From the NCBI GenBank assembly GCA_035763085.1, contig DASUBV010000109.1:1-43248 (forward strand): a DNA stretch of 43,248 bases. The letters run 5' to 3'. The notes beneath the pieces are model-generated. The model saw nothing but the letters and a program-made list of their open reading frames with translations. It was not told the origin of the DNA and made no database searches. The position numbers and the translations under genes are program-made. How positions within the stretch are numbered: the first letter of the stretch is position 1; the number at the start of each line of letters is the position of its first letter. Below, piece after piece: positions 7,991 to 15,941 of this stretch. This stretch comes from DASUBV01 sp035763085 (GTDB lineage: Bacteria > Actinomycetota > Actinomycetes > Streptosporangiales > Streptosporangiaceae).

Positions 7991-8932
7991 CTAGGCGTGG
8001 AACAGGGCGCTGACCGACTCGCCCTCGTGAATCCGGCGGATCGCCTCGGCCAGCGCCGGGGCGACCGAGATCATCTTCAGCTTGTCCGGGGCCTCGCCGG
8101 CCGCCACCGGGACGGTGTTGGTGCTGACCACCTCGCGGACCTCGGGCCGGGCGGTGATCCGCTCCAGCGCCCCGTCGCAGAACAGCCCGTGCGTGCAGGC
8201 GATCCGCACCGACCGGGCGCCGCGCTCGCGCAGTACCGACAGCAGCTCCAGCACGGTCGTGCCGCGGGCGATCTCGTCGTCCACGACGATCACGTCCCGG
8301 CCGGCCACCTCGCCGATGATCGAGGTGATGGTGACCTTGCGGTCGCTGATCCGCTCCTTGGCGCCGGCCGCCACCGGCAGGCCCAGCATCCGGGCCAGCG
8401 CCGCGGCGCTCTTGGCGTTGCCCAGGTCCGGGCTGACGACGACCGCGTTGCCCAGGTCCGCGTCGCTGTAGTGCGCGGCCAGCTCGCGCAGCGCGTGCAG
8501 GTGATCGACCGGCACCGAGAAGAACCCGTGCACCTGCGGGGCGTGCAGCGTCATCACCAGGACCCGGCTGACGCCGGCGGTGACCAGCAGGTCGGCGACG
8601 AGCCGGCCGCCGATCGACACCCGCGGCATCGACTTCTTGTCCGACCGCGCGTACCCGTAATGCGGGATGACCGCAGTGACCCGGGCCGCCGACGCGCCCC
8701 TGGCCGCGTCGCACATCAGCAGCAGCTCGACCAGGTTCTCCTGCACCGGCGGGCACAGCGGCTGGATCAGGAAGACATCCCGCTCCCGGCAGTTGGCCTG
8801 CAGCTGGACCTCAAGGCAGTCGTTGGCGAAGCGAGTGAGCCGCACGGGACGCAGCGGTACCTCGAGCTGCGCGCAGATCTCCTCCGCCAGAGCCGGGTGG
8901 GCGCTTCCGCCGAATACCGCAATCTCTCGCAC
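7991..8932 (-). CDS. prs: Ribose-phosphate pyrophosphokinase (PRPP synthetase), probable paralogue
   Basis: The 313-residue protein should make PRPP and AMP from ribose 5-phosphate and ATP. It shows the two phosphoribosyltransferase-like halves of the family: the RFANDCLEVQ segment, the HAPQVHGFFSVPVDHL segment, and the PRPP-binding loop VIVVDDEIARGTTVLEL. The flexible catalytic loop reads RSDKKSMPRVSIGGRL, lacking the Arg-Glu-Pro found after the Lys pair in typical bacterial Prs, so this may be a second copy beside a housekeeping enzyme. GTG at 8932 is chosen because TAGCCT sits 6 nt before it and family members begin at this residue; another GTG lies at 8938. It follows adk and glycerate kinase on the same strand. 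Confidence 0.9.
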   Translation of the reverse strand: MREIAVFGGSAHPALAEEICAQLEVPLRPVRLTRFANDCLEVQLQANCRERDVFLIQPLCPPVQENLVELLLMCDAARGASAARVTAVIPHYGYARSDKKSMPRVSIGGRLVADLLVTAGVSRVLVMTLHAPQVHGFFSVPVDHLHALRELAAHYSDADLGNAVVVSPDLGNAKSAAALARMLGLPVAAGAKERISDRKVTITSIIGEVAGRDVIVVDDEIARGTTVLELLSVLRERGARSVRIACTHGLFCDGALERITARPEVREVVSTNTVPVAAGEAPDKLKMISVAPALAEAIRRIHEGESVSALFHA

Positions 8933-8938
8933 GTGCAC

Positions 8939-8944
8939 AGGCTA
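8939..8944 (-). promoter_or_regulatory. Putative -10 box of a leaderless prs transcript
   Basis: TAGCCT on the minus strand fits TAnnnT and is followed by 6 nt (GTGCAC) and the GTG at 8932. It decides between the two possible GTG starts. Confidence 0.4.
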
Positions 8945-9080
8945 GGTCCTCCGCGCCCGGCGCCGCTGCCCGGGTCCGGGAGCGGCGATCCCGCCGCGCG
9001 CCCGGGCCTGGCGAACGCCCTGCTCGCGGGCTGCGCCCGGCCGTGATCGCGGCCCGGCGCCCGCCGGGCCGCGCGGCTGG

Positions 9081-10229
9081 TCAGCCCTGGCCGCCGGCCG
9101 GGCGCCGGGCCGTGTCCCGGGCCGTCCGGCGGGCGGCATCACGGGCCAGCAGCTGCCCGGCCTGGCGCAGCCAGCGGGCGGGGTCGGCCATCGCCGCCGC
9201 CGGGCCGCCGGCCAGCCCGGCCAGCGACACGAGCCGGATGCCCGCCGCCCCGGCCGGGCCGCCGGCCCCGGCCGCGATCCGCCCGGCGACGACGGCCACC
9301 GGGACCCCGGCCCGGCGCGCGGCCGCGCTCACCGCGCCGGCCACCTTGCCGTCCGCCGATGTCGCGTCGTACTGCCCCTCGCCGGTGATGACCAGGTCCG
9401 CGCCGGCCAGCGCCGCGTCCAGGCCGGCGATCCTGCCGATCTCGGCCGAGCCGGGCAGCAGGTCAGCCGACCAGGCCGCGGCCAGGCCGTAGCCGGTGCC
9501 GCCCGCGGCCCCGGCGCCGGGCTGGCCGGGCCGGCCGCCGAGCAGCGCCGCCAGCCGGGCCAGTCCCGCGTCGAGGGCCTCGACCTGGGCCGGGCCGGCA
9601 CCCTTCTGCGGCCCGAACACCGCCGCCGCCCCGGCCGGGCCGAGCAGCGGGGCGCGCACGTCGGTCAGGCAGGCCGCCCCGCCGGGCGGCGGCGGCCGCA
9701 GCCCGGACAGGTCGGCGGCGGCCAGGCCGGCCAGCGCCCCGCCGCCGCGCGGCAGCTCCCGGCCGCGCTTGTCGGTGAACCGGGCCCCGAGCGCGGCCAG
9801 CGCGCCGGTCCCGCCGTCGGTGGAGGCGGACCCGCCCAGCCCGATCACGATCCGCTGCGCCCCGGCGTCCAGCGCCCGGCCGGCCAGCTCGCCCACCCCG
9901 GCGGTGTGCGCGCCGAGCGGGTCCGGCTCGGCCAGCAGCGGCAGCCCGGCGGCGCTGGCCATCTCGATCACGTGCACCGCGCCGGGCAGCTCCAGCCACC
10001 GCGCGGTGACGCGCGCCTGCCCCGGCCCGCTGACCTCAGCCTCATGCCAGCGGGCCGCCGGCTCGGCGGCGGCCAGCACCTGCGTGGTGCCCTCGCCGCC
10101 GTCGGCCAGCGGGATGCAGGTCACCTCGTCGGACGGCCGGCGCGAGCGCCAGCCGGCGGCCACGGCGGCCGCGGCGGCGGCCGCGTCGATCGTGCCCTTG
10201 AACGAGTCCGGCGCCACCACCACCCGCAT
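9081..10229 (-). CDS. Glycerate kinase
   Basis: This 382-residue protein belongs to the GlxK/GarK-type glycerate 2-kinase family, which phosphorylates D-glycerate with ATP at the end of glyoxylate or glycerate breakdown. The typical start MRVVVAPDSFKGTIDA, the PLADGGEGTTQVL segment, the IGLGGSASTDGGTGALAALG phosphate-binding loop and the DLVITGEGQYDATSADGK segment are all present. The ATG at 10229 lies 4 nt after the adk stop, so the two are translated from one message. The frame is open further upstream across adk, but that part is only an overlap in another frame. Why it sits between adk and prs is unclear. Confidence 0.92.
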   Translation of the reverse strand: MRVVVAPDSFKGTIDAAAAAAAVAAGWRSRRPSDEVTCIPLADGGEGTTQVLAAAEPAARWHEAEVSGPGQARVTARWLELPGAVHVIEMASAAGLPLLAEPDPLGAHTAGVGELAGRALDAGAQRIVIGLGGSASTDGGTGALAALGARFTDKRGRELPRGGGALAGLAAADLSGLRPPPPGGAACLTDVRAPLLGPAGAAAVFGPQKGAGPAQVEALDAGLARLAALLGGRPGQPGAGAAGGTGYGLAAAWSADLLPGSAEIGRIAGLDAALAGADLVITGEGQYDATSADGKVAGAVSAAARRAGVPVAVVAGRIAAGAGGPAGAAGIRLVSLAGLAGGPAAAMADPARWLRQAGQLLARDAARRTARDTARRPAGGQG

Positions 10230-10233
10230 CAGC

Positions 10234-10905
10234 TCAGCGGGCCCCGTTCCGCGGCTCGCCCGGCTTGTAGGGCGGCAGGTCCAGCGCCTTGCGGATCTCC
10301 TGCTGGACATCCTCCTTGTCCGGGCGGGTGTCGATGGTGACCACGTACTCCTTGCGGCGGAAGATCTCCAGCACCGGGTCGGTCTTGCTGTGGTACTCGC
10401 GCAGCCGGACGGCCAGTGCCTCCTCGGTGTCATCCTCGCGGCGCACCAGCTCGCCCCCGCACGCGTCGCACCGGCCGTCGTCGCGCGGGCTGTTGTCGAT
10501 CAGGTTGTAGTCCATGCCGCAGTCGGCGCACAGCCGCCGGGCCAGCACCCGGCGGCGCACCTCGCTGTCGGGCAGGTACAGGTGAATGACCCCGTCGATG
10601 TCGTAGCTTTCCAGGAAGAAGTTGGCCTGCCGCTCGCTGCGCGGGAAGCCGTCGATGATGAACCCGTAGTTCCAGTCATGCTGGGCCAGGCGCTCTGAGA
10701 CGACGCCCTCAATGACCTCGTCGCTGACCAGGGTGCCGGCCGCCATCGTGCGCCTTATCTGCGCGCCGAGCTTGGTGTGGTGCTGGACGTTCCAGCGCAG
10801 GATGTCCCCGACCCCGATGTGCACCAGGTCGAGATCCTCGGCGAGCATCGCGCTGTGGGTGCCCTTGCCGCTGCCCTGGACACCCATGATGACGTATTTC
10901 CGCAT
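10234..10905 (-). CDS. adk: Adenylate kinase, zinc-type LID
   Basis: The 223-residue protein should interconvert AMP plus ATP and two ADP. It has the P-loop GVQGSGKGTH, the NMP-binding segment, the conserved DGFPRSERQA, and a LID with four cysteines (CADCG and CDACGG) of the zinc-binding type. It carries a charged C-terminal tail, RKALDLPPYKPGEPRNGAR. The usual actinobacterial adk lies after secY in a ribosomal operon, so this is probably a second copy or a related nucleoside monophosphate kinase. It heads a probable operon with glycerate kinase and lies on the same strand as prs. TAAGGT 6 nt before the ATG and the absence of a ribosome site point to a leaderless message. Confidence 0.92.
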   Translation of the reverse strand: MRKYVIMGVQGSGKGTHSAMLAEDLDLVHIGVGDILRWNVQHHTKLGAQIRRTMAAGTLVSDEVIEGVVSERLAQHDWNYGFIIDGFPRSERQANFFLESYDIDGVIHLYLPDSEVRRRVLARRLCADCGMDYNLIDNSPRDDGRCDACGGELVRREDDTEEALAVRLREYHSKTDPVLEIFRRKEYVVTIDTRPDKEDVQQEIRKALDLPPYKPGEPRNGAR

Positions 10906-10911
10906 GCCGCA

Positions 10912-10917
10912 ACCTTA
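10912..10917 (-). promoter_or_regulatory. Putative -10 box of a leaderless adk transcript
   Basis: TAAGGT on the minus strand is followed by TGCGGC and the ATG at 10905. No purine-rich ribosome site is present. Confidence 0.45.
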
Positions 10918-11100
10918 GGCAGCGCACCGGTGCAGCCGCGCTGTGACCCGCCGGTTTCCCGCCCGGCCGGGCCGGCACCGGGCCCGTTCCGCCGGGATCA
11001 GTCCTGGATGATGACCTGCCGGGGCGCCGGCCAGCTCGCCGGCGGCTGCCTGCAGCTGCGGTTCGGCGGCATCCGGGCCGGGGGCTGCTGACCCGCCGGG

Positions 11101-11346
11101 CTACGCCGCGGCGGGCGGCCCGAACCAGGTGGCGAGCGCATCGCGCAGCGCCGGGCCGGCCTGGTCTCCCGCCCAGGCCACGTAGCCGTCGGGGCGGATC
11201 AGCACCGCGGCCGGAGCAGGAACCTCACCCAGGACCGGCAGCTCCCACCGGCCGTCGTAGGCAGCCTCGGCCAGCCGCACGCGATCGGTCCACCCGGTGA
11301 TGTCGATGCTGCCCGGCTCGCCGAAGTTGAGCAGCACCGGCCGGGC
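11101..11346 (-). pseudogene. C-terminal remnant of an FAD-dependent aromatic monooxygenase
   Basis: About 80 codons encode a segment beginning ARPVLLNFGEPGSID and ending GPALRDALATWFGPPAAA. This is the C-terminal thioredoxin-like domain seen in PheA/TfdB-type FAD monooxygenases such as rifampicin monooxygenase relatives (LLNLGEPG, IRPDGYVAWAG). No FAD-binding N-terminus (GxGxxG, DG, GD motifs) exists upstream; the frame instead runs antisense through the split-barrel gene. It therefore looks like the surviving tail of a deleted gene. Its reading frame stays intact to the stop at 11101. Confidence 0.55.
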
Positions 11347-11469
11347 ATGGCGAGGCGGGCTTCGCCGGCCTGGACATCCTGGACCTGGCCAGTGAGACCA
11401 TCGATCTTGACCGTGGCACGTCCTGAGCCCGGCCGGATGAGCGGGCAGACACGACCGGAAGGCAGGCTG

Positions 11470-11958
11470 GTGAAGCAGCGCGACCTGGTAACGATGACCG
11501 GCGATGAAGTAACGGCCATGCTGGCCGCCGCCCGCAAGGTCCAGCTGGCCACCATCAACCCCGACGGCACCCCGCACCTGGTGGCCATGTACTACGTGCT
11601 GATCAGCGGGCGGATCACGTTCTGGACCTACCGGTCGTCGCAGAAGGCGCGCAACCTGGCCCGCGACCCGCGGGTGACCTGCCTGGTGGAGTCCGGCGAG
11701 CAGTACTTCGACCTGCGCGGAGTTCAGGTCCGCGGCACGGCCGAGCTCATCGCGGACCCGGCCGCGGTCGGCGAGATCGGCCGCCGGGTCGCAGCCGGGA
11801 TGCCGGGCGTGCCGGCCGGCACGCCCGGCGGGGCACCGGGCACCGGCGCGCTGGAGGCCTACGTCGAGCACGCCGCCCGCAAGAGGGTCGGCTTCTCGGT
11901 GTGGCCGGACCGCATCATCTCCTGGGATCACTCCCGCCTGCCCGGCGCCGCCGGCTGA
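11470..11958 (+). CDS. Pyridoxamine 5'-phosphate oxidase-like split-barrel protein (FMN/F420 type)
   Basis: This 162-residue protein has the split-barrel fold signature LAAARKVQLATINPDGTPHLVAMYYVLISGRITFWTY, followed by SQKARNLARDPRVTCLVESGEQYFDLRGVQVRGTAEL, as in the actinobacterial flavin/deazaflavin oxidoreductase families. These bind FMN or F420 and reduce or sequester varied substrates; the exact substrate cannot be read from sequence. GTG at 11470 is chosen for the GGAAGG site 7 nt upstream; an ATG at 11437 has none. The region just upstream overlaps the monooxygenase remnant on the other strand. Confidence 0.85.
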   Translation: MKQRDLVTMTGDEVTAMLAAARKVQLATINPDGTPHLVAMYYVLISGRITFWTYRSSQKARNLARDPRVTCLVESGEQYFDLRGVQVRGTAELIADPAAVGEIGRRVAAGMPGVPAGTPGGAPGTGALEAYVEHAARKRVGFSVWPDRIISWDHSRLPGAAG

Positions 11959-12069
11959 CCGGCTGTCCGCGGCTGCGCCCGAGCGGGTCGCGGCGAGCCG
12001 CTCGATCCGGGCGGCGGGCCGCAGCACCGGGAAGCTGGCGTGCTCCGGGGGCTCCCGGCGCGGGTGTGG

Positions 12070-12075
12070 TCAAAT
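12070..12075 (+). promoter_or_regulatory. Putative -10 box of a leaderless transcript for the coiled-coil gene
   Basis: TCAAAT (4 of 6 matches to TATAAT) is followed by 6 nt and the GTG at 12082. GAGGG in the 6-nt gap is only one base from the start. Confidence 0.3.
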
Positions 12076-12081
12076 GAGGGC

Positions 12082-13026
12082 GTGTCCGACGAGATCGAGC
12101 AGCTGCTGGCCGACGCCGCCCGGGCGGTGCGCGAGTACGAGGTCACCCGGGCCTGCTGCGCCGACCTGAGCCGCCGCCAGGACGAGGTGCGGGCGGAGCT
12201 GGACCGGCTGAGCGCCCGGTACCAGGACGAGCAGAAGGACGCCGAGCGGCTGGAGAGCCTGTCCCTGACGCGGGTGCTCGCCTCGCTGCGCGGCGCGCGC
12301 GACGATGCGCTGGCGCGTGAGCGCGCGGAAGCTGATGCCGCGCGCTACCGGGTCGCCGAGGCACAAGCGCTGCTGGACGCGGTCCGCGGCAAGCTTGGCG
12401 CGGCCCTGCAGCGGCAGGCCCGGCTGGCCCGGGCACCCGATGCCTACGCCGCCGTCCTGGCGCAGAAGGAGCTGCACCTCAGGCAGTCCGGTGACCCGCG
12501 TGGCCGGCAGCTGCTCGGCCTGGCCGACGAGCGGGGCCGGCTGCAGGCCGAGCTGACGGAGATCGCGGAGGCGCAGCGTGCGGCGGATACGGCCGATGAG
12601 GCACTGTCCTGCGTTCAGGAGCGGCTGGGCAGTGCGTCGGCCTGGTCGACCTACGACACGTTCTTCGGCGGCGGCGCGATCTCCAGCGCGGTGAAGCACT
12701 CGCGGCTTGACGAGGCGGCGGGTGCGGCCGCTCGTGCCGACCAGTGCCTGGCCGTGCTGCGCACCGAGCTCGCCGACGTCGGCGGCCTGGCGCTGACCGC
12801 CCCGCAGCTGGAGATGAGCGCGGGAACCAGGTTCGTCGACGTGTGGTTCGACAACATCTTCAGCGACCTGGCGGTGAACGGCCGGATCAGCCAGGCTCGC
12901 CGGAACGTGGACAGCTCGCTGCAGGTCGTCGGCGAGGTCCGGTCCCGGCTGAGTGAGCGGGCCAGGCAGGCGCAGGGCCGGCTGGCCGCGATCGAGACCG
13001 AGCGCCGCGATCTGCTCACCCGTTAG
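12082..13026 (+). CDS. Conserved coiled-coil protein of unknown function
   Basis: The 314-residue protein is soluble, without signal peptide or membrane helices. Two long charged helical stretches (about residues 1-100 and 130-185) with heptad-like Leu/Ala spacing flank a short region, followed by the compact motif STYDTFFGGGAISSAVKHS near residue 195. A similar FGGG...KHSxxDEA motif is known to me from conserved hypothetical proteins in varied bacteria, but no role is established. A final helical part follows (VDVWFDNIFSDLAVNGRISQARRNV). It stands alone between a split-barrel gene and an acyl-CoA dehydrogenase operon and ends at a strong hairpin. GTG at 12082 is chosen over an upstream TTG or CTG because homology begins there. 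Confidence 0.8.
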   Translation: MSDEIEQLLADAARAVREYEVTRACCADLSRRQDEVRAELDRLSARYQDEQKDAERLESLSLTRVLASLRGARDDALARERAEADAARYRVAEAQALLDAVRGKLGAALQRQARLARAPDAYAAVLAQKELHLRQSGDPRGRQLLGLADERGRLQAELTEIAEAQRAADTADEALSCVQERLGSASAWSTYDTFFGGGAISSAVKHSRLDEAAGAAARADQCLAVLRTELADVGGLALTAPQLEMSAGTRFVDVWFDNIFSDLAVNGRISQARRNVDSSLQVVGEVRSRLSERARQAQGRLAAIETERRDLLTR

Positions 13027-13063
13027 CCGGGCGGCTGGCCATGGATCCGGGACGCGGCGGGCA

Positions 13064-13093
13064 GGCCCCGGCGCCGGTCCCGGCGCCGGGGCC
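13064..13093 (+). terminator. Perfect GC hairpin after the coiled-coil gene
   Basis: GGCCCCGGCGCCGG (13064-13077) and its exact complement (13080-13093) are separated by 2 nt, giving up to 14 bp. It starts 38 bp past the stop codon; no U-run follows. Confidence 0.5.
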
Positions 13094-13169
13094 GCTGCGG
13101 TCGCCCTGGCTGCACGAGTGCCTGTTCTGTATCCGCTGATCGGGCCGTTTGCGAGAGCGTGGAGTCCGG

Positions 13170-14351
13170 ATGCACATCGCCTACACCGCCGAGCAGGAAC
13201 GACTCCGCGCCGAGCTGCGCGGCTACTTCGCCGCCCTGATGACGCCGCAGGTCCGCGCGTCGCTGACGGGCCCGGGCGGTGACTACGGGACCGGCGAGGG
13301 CTACCGGGCGGTGGTCCGCCAGCTGGGCCGCGACGGCTGGCTGGCGCTGAGCTGGCCGGAGGAGTACGGCGGGCGCGCGGCCCCGATGCTGGATCAGCTG
13401 ATCTTCGCCGACGAGGCGGCCATCGCCAGGGTGCCGGTGCCGTTCCTGACCATCAGCACGGTGGGTCCCACGATCATGCGGTTCGGCACGCCGGAGCAGA
13501 AGCAGCGGTACCTGCCGGCCATCACGGCGGGCGAGGCGCACTTCTCGATCGGCTACTCCGAGCCGGAGGCGGGCACCGACCTAGCGGCGCTGCGCACCAC
13601 CGCGGTCCGCGACGGCGATGAGTACGTGATTAACGGCCAGAAGATGTGGACGAGCCTGATCCAGTACGCCGACTACGTGTGGCTGGCCTGCCGGACCGAC
13701 CCGGACGCGCCGCGGCACAAGGGGCTGTCGGTCCTGATCGTGCCGACCGACGCGCCGGGGTTCTCCTGGACGCCGGTGCCGACCATGGCCGGGCTGGTCA
13801 CCAGCGCGACGTACTACTCGGGCGTGCGGGTGCCCGCCAGCGCGCTGGTCGGCCAGGAGAACCAGGGCTGGCCGCTGATCACCAGCCAGCTCAACCATGA
13901 GCGGGTGGCGCTGACCTCGGCGGCGCCGGTGCTGGCGGCGCTGGCCGCGGTGCGGGACTGGGCGGCAGGTACCAGGCTGGCCGGCGGGCAGCGGGTGCTG
14001 GACGCCGAGTGGGTGCGGCTGGCGCTGGCCCGGGTGCAGGCCAGGGCCGAGTTCCTCAAGCTCATCAACTGGCGGATCGCGGCCGGGGCAGGGCAGGGCC
14101 CTGGGCCGGCCGCGGCGTCGGCGACCAAGGTCTTCGGCACCGAGCTGTCGCTGGAGGCCTGCCGGCTGCTGATGGAGGTGCTCGGCGCGGCCGCGCCGGT
14201 CCGGGCGGGCTCGCCGGGCGCGGTGCTGGCGGGCCGGGTCGAGCGGCTGCACCGGTCGGCGCTGATCCTGACGTTCGGCGGCGGCACCAACGAGGTCCAG
14301 CGCGACATCATCGCGGCGGCGGGCCTGGGCCTGCCGTACTCGCGGCGGTGA
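13170..14351 (+). CDS. Acyl-CoA dehydrogenase, probable catalytic subunit of an alpha2beta2 enzyme
   Basis: The 393-residue flavoprotein would introduce an alpha-beta double bond into an acyl-CoA. FAD-site landmarks IGYSEPEAGTDLAALRTTA and YVINGQKMWTSL are present. The Glu usual near the C-terminus of medium-chain enzymes is replaced (FGGGTNEVQRD, Gly in place of Glu), but Glu244 in LNHERVAL lies where isovaleryl-CoA dehydrogenase and mycobacterial ChsE4-type subunits keep the base. The start is ATG 13170 with GGAG 5 nt upstream. A second dehydrogenase follows 61 bp downstream, and the two together resemble the heterotetrameric FadE pairs of sterol side-chain breakdown. The substrate here is not known. 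Confidence 0.9.
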   Translation: MHIAYTAEQERLRAELRGYFAALMTPQVRASLTGPGGDYGTGEGYRAVVRQLGRDGWLALSWPEEYGGRAAPMLDQLIFADEAAIARVPVPFLTISTVGPTIMRFGTPEQKQRYLPAITAGEAHFSIGYSEPEAGTDLAALRTTAVRDGDEYVINGQKMWTSLIQYADYVWLACRTDPDAPRHKGLSVLIVPTDAPGFSWTPVPTMAGLVTSATYYSGVRVPASALVGQENQGWPLITSQLNHERVALTSAAPVLAALAAVRDWAAGTRLAGGQRVLDAEWVRLALARVQARAEFLKLINWRIAAGAGQGPGPAAASATKVFGTELSLEACRLLMEVLGAAAPVRAGSPGAVLAGRVERLHRSALILTFGGGTNEVQRDIIAAAGLGLPYSRR

Positions 14352-14412
14352 CGATGACGATGCTGACGCCGGGCCTGGCCGCGGGCCGGGTGACGAGAGG
14401 CCGGGGAGACCG

Positions 14413-15582
14413 ATGGATTTCGCGCTGACCGAGGCGCAGCAGGAACTGGCCGCCCTGACCCGGCAGATCCTGGCCGGCCGGGCCGGGCCGGCAGGCCCGG
14501 GCGCGGGCGCGGATGGCGGGCAGCTGGACGCGGGCGGGCTGGACGCGGGCCTGTGGGCCAGCCTGGCGCAGGCGGGGATCCTGGCCGCCGCGCTGCCCGA
14601 CTCGCTGGGCGGCGCGGGCGCGGGCCTGCTGGAACAGTGCTCGGTGCTGGCCGAGCTCGGCCGCGCCGTCGCGGCGGCGCCGTACCTGACGGCGATCGTG
14701 CTGGGCGCCGGGGCGATCGCCCGGTTCGGGACGCCGGAGCAATGCCGGCGCTGGGCCGGGCCGGCCGGCCGCGGCGAGCTGGTGCCGGCCGTCGCGCTGG
14801 AGGAAGAGGACAGCGATGACCTGGCCGTCCCGGCCGCCCGCGCGGAGCCGGCCGGGAGCGGCTGGGTCCTGTCGGGCGTGAAGACCGCCGTCATCGCCGG
14901 CGCCGGGGCCGGGCTGCTGCTGGTGCCGGCCTCGGTCGCCGCGCGGCAGGACGGCAGCGGCGGCCCGGCCGGGGCGGGCCGCGATGGCGCCGCAGTCTTC
15001 CTGATCGAGCCGGGCGACGCCGGGGTCAGCGTCGAGCCGCAGCAGCTGACCGGCGCCAGCGCGGCGCGGGTCGTGCTGGACCGGGCGGAGCTCGCGGCTG
15101 ACCGGGTGCTCGGCTCCCCCGCCGCCGGGCCGCAGGTCCTGGCCTGGCTGACCGGGCGCGGCACGGCCGGGCTGTGCGCGCTGCAGCTGGGCGTGCTGGA
15201 GCGGGCCCTGGAGCTGACCGCGCAGTACGCGCGGGAGCGACAGCAGTTCGGGCGGCCGATCGGCAGCTTCCAGGCGGTAGCCCAGCGGCTGGCCGACGCC
15301 TACATCGACGTCGAGGCGGTCCGGCTGACGATGTGGCAGGCAGCCTGGCGGCTGGAGGCCGGCCTGGACGCCGGGGCCGAGGTCGCGATGGCCAAGTTCT
15401 GGGCCGCCGAGGCCGGCCACCGGGTGGCGCACACCGCGGTGCATGTGCACGGCGGGACGGGCGTGGACCTCAGCGGCCCGGTGCAGCGCTACTTCCTGGC
15501 CGCCAAGCATCACGAGTTCGCGCTCGGCGGCGCCACCGCGCAGCTGCGCCGGCTGGGCGACCTGCTGGCGGCTGGCGGCTAG
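14413..15582 (+). CDS. Acyl-CoA dehydrogenase, probable non-catalytic (FAD-completing) subunit
   Basis: The 389-residue protein is a divergent acyl-CoA dehydrogenase. Its C-terminal half keeps the conserved ARERQQFGRPIGSFQAVAQRLAD segment that contacts FAD across the dimer and the HVHGGTGVDLSGPVQRYF segment, but neither known position for the catalytic Glu is occupied. The N-terminal half is Ala/Gly-rich and loosely conserved. This is the profile of the beta partner in alpha2beta2 enzymes such as FadE28-FadE29 of Mycobacterium. It follows its partner by 61 bp, with GGGGAG before the ATG. Its stop codon overlaps, tail to tail, the stop of a gene remnant on the other strand. Confidence 0.88.
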   Translation: MDFALTEAQQELAALTRQILAGRAGPAGPGAGADGGQLDAGGLDAGLWASLAQAGILAAALPDSLGGAGAGLLEQCSVLAELGRAVAAAPYLTAIVLGAGAIARFGTPEQCRRWAGPAGRGELVPAVALEEEDSDDLAVPAARAEPAGSGWVLSGVKTAVIAGAGAGLLLVPASVAARQDGSGGPAGAGRDGAAVFLIEPGDAGVSVEPQQLTGASAARVVLDRAELAADRVLGSPAAGPQVLAWLTGRGTAGLCALQLGVLERALELTAQYARERQQFGRPIGSFQAVAQRLADAYIDVEAVRLTMWQAAWRLEAGLDAGAEVAMAKFWAAEAGHRVAHTAVHVHGGTGVDLSGPVQRYFLAAKHHEFALGGATAQLRRLGDLLAAGG

Positions 15583-15770
15583 GCGTGGCTCAGCGGCGGG
15601 CGCTCGCGCGGTGCGGCTGGCGTCAGGTGCGCGATCGACCCGGTCTCCAGGGCGGCCCACACAGCGCCGTCGGGGCCGACGGCGATGCCGTGCGGCTCCG
15701 AGGCGGCTAGCTCCGGTCGGTTGATCCTGGTCCAGCGCGCGACGTGTGGCAATCGAATTCCAGCCGTCAT
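15579..15770 (-). pseudogene. C-terminal fragment of a virginiamycin B lyase-like beta-propeller
   Basis: The 63 codons include SEPHGIAVGPDGAVWAALETG, the repeated blade motif (HGIAVGPDGAxWxA) of streptogramin lyase and SMP-30-like propellers. A full protein has six or seven such blades over about 300 residues; only one remains, and the rest is not found upstream on either strand. I read it as a truncated remnant. It could be a short true ORF, but there is no ribosome site at the ATG. Confidence 0.4.
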
Positions 15771-15941
15771 GACGCCGGGCGCTCGCTGGCGCGGGCGAAG
15801 AAGCCCCCGCGTCGCCGGAGTCCAGTGGCGTGCGCCGGTGACCCCGCAGATCGATGGCGACCGCGGGGCATGCGGCGCCCCTGCCCGGCCGCCGGCGGCG
15901 GCACGACGCTGGTGTGCCCGCTCCCGCGGACCAGCCCAGGG
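15583..15941. other. Region between the acyl-CoA dehydrogenase and thioredoxin genes
   Basis: It holds the lyase remnant (15579-15770). The remaining 170 bp to the end of the thioredoxin gene show no convincing gene, promoter or strong hairpin. Confidence 0.4.

Noticed and set aside
11008..11091. 27-codon Cys/Gly-containing frame downstream of the monooxygenase remnant
   Set aside because: No ribosome site or promoter, and composition alone explains it.
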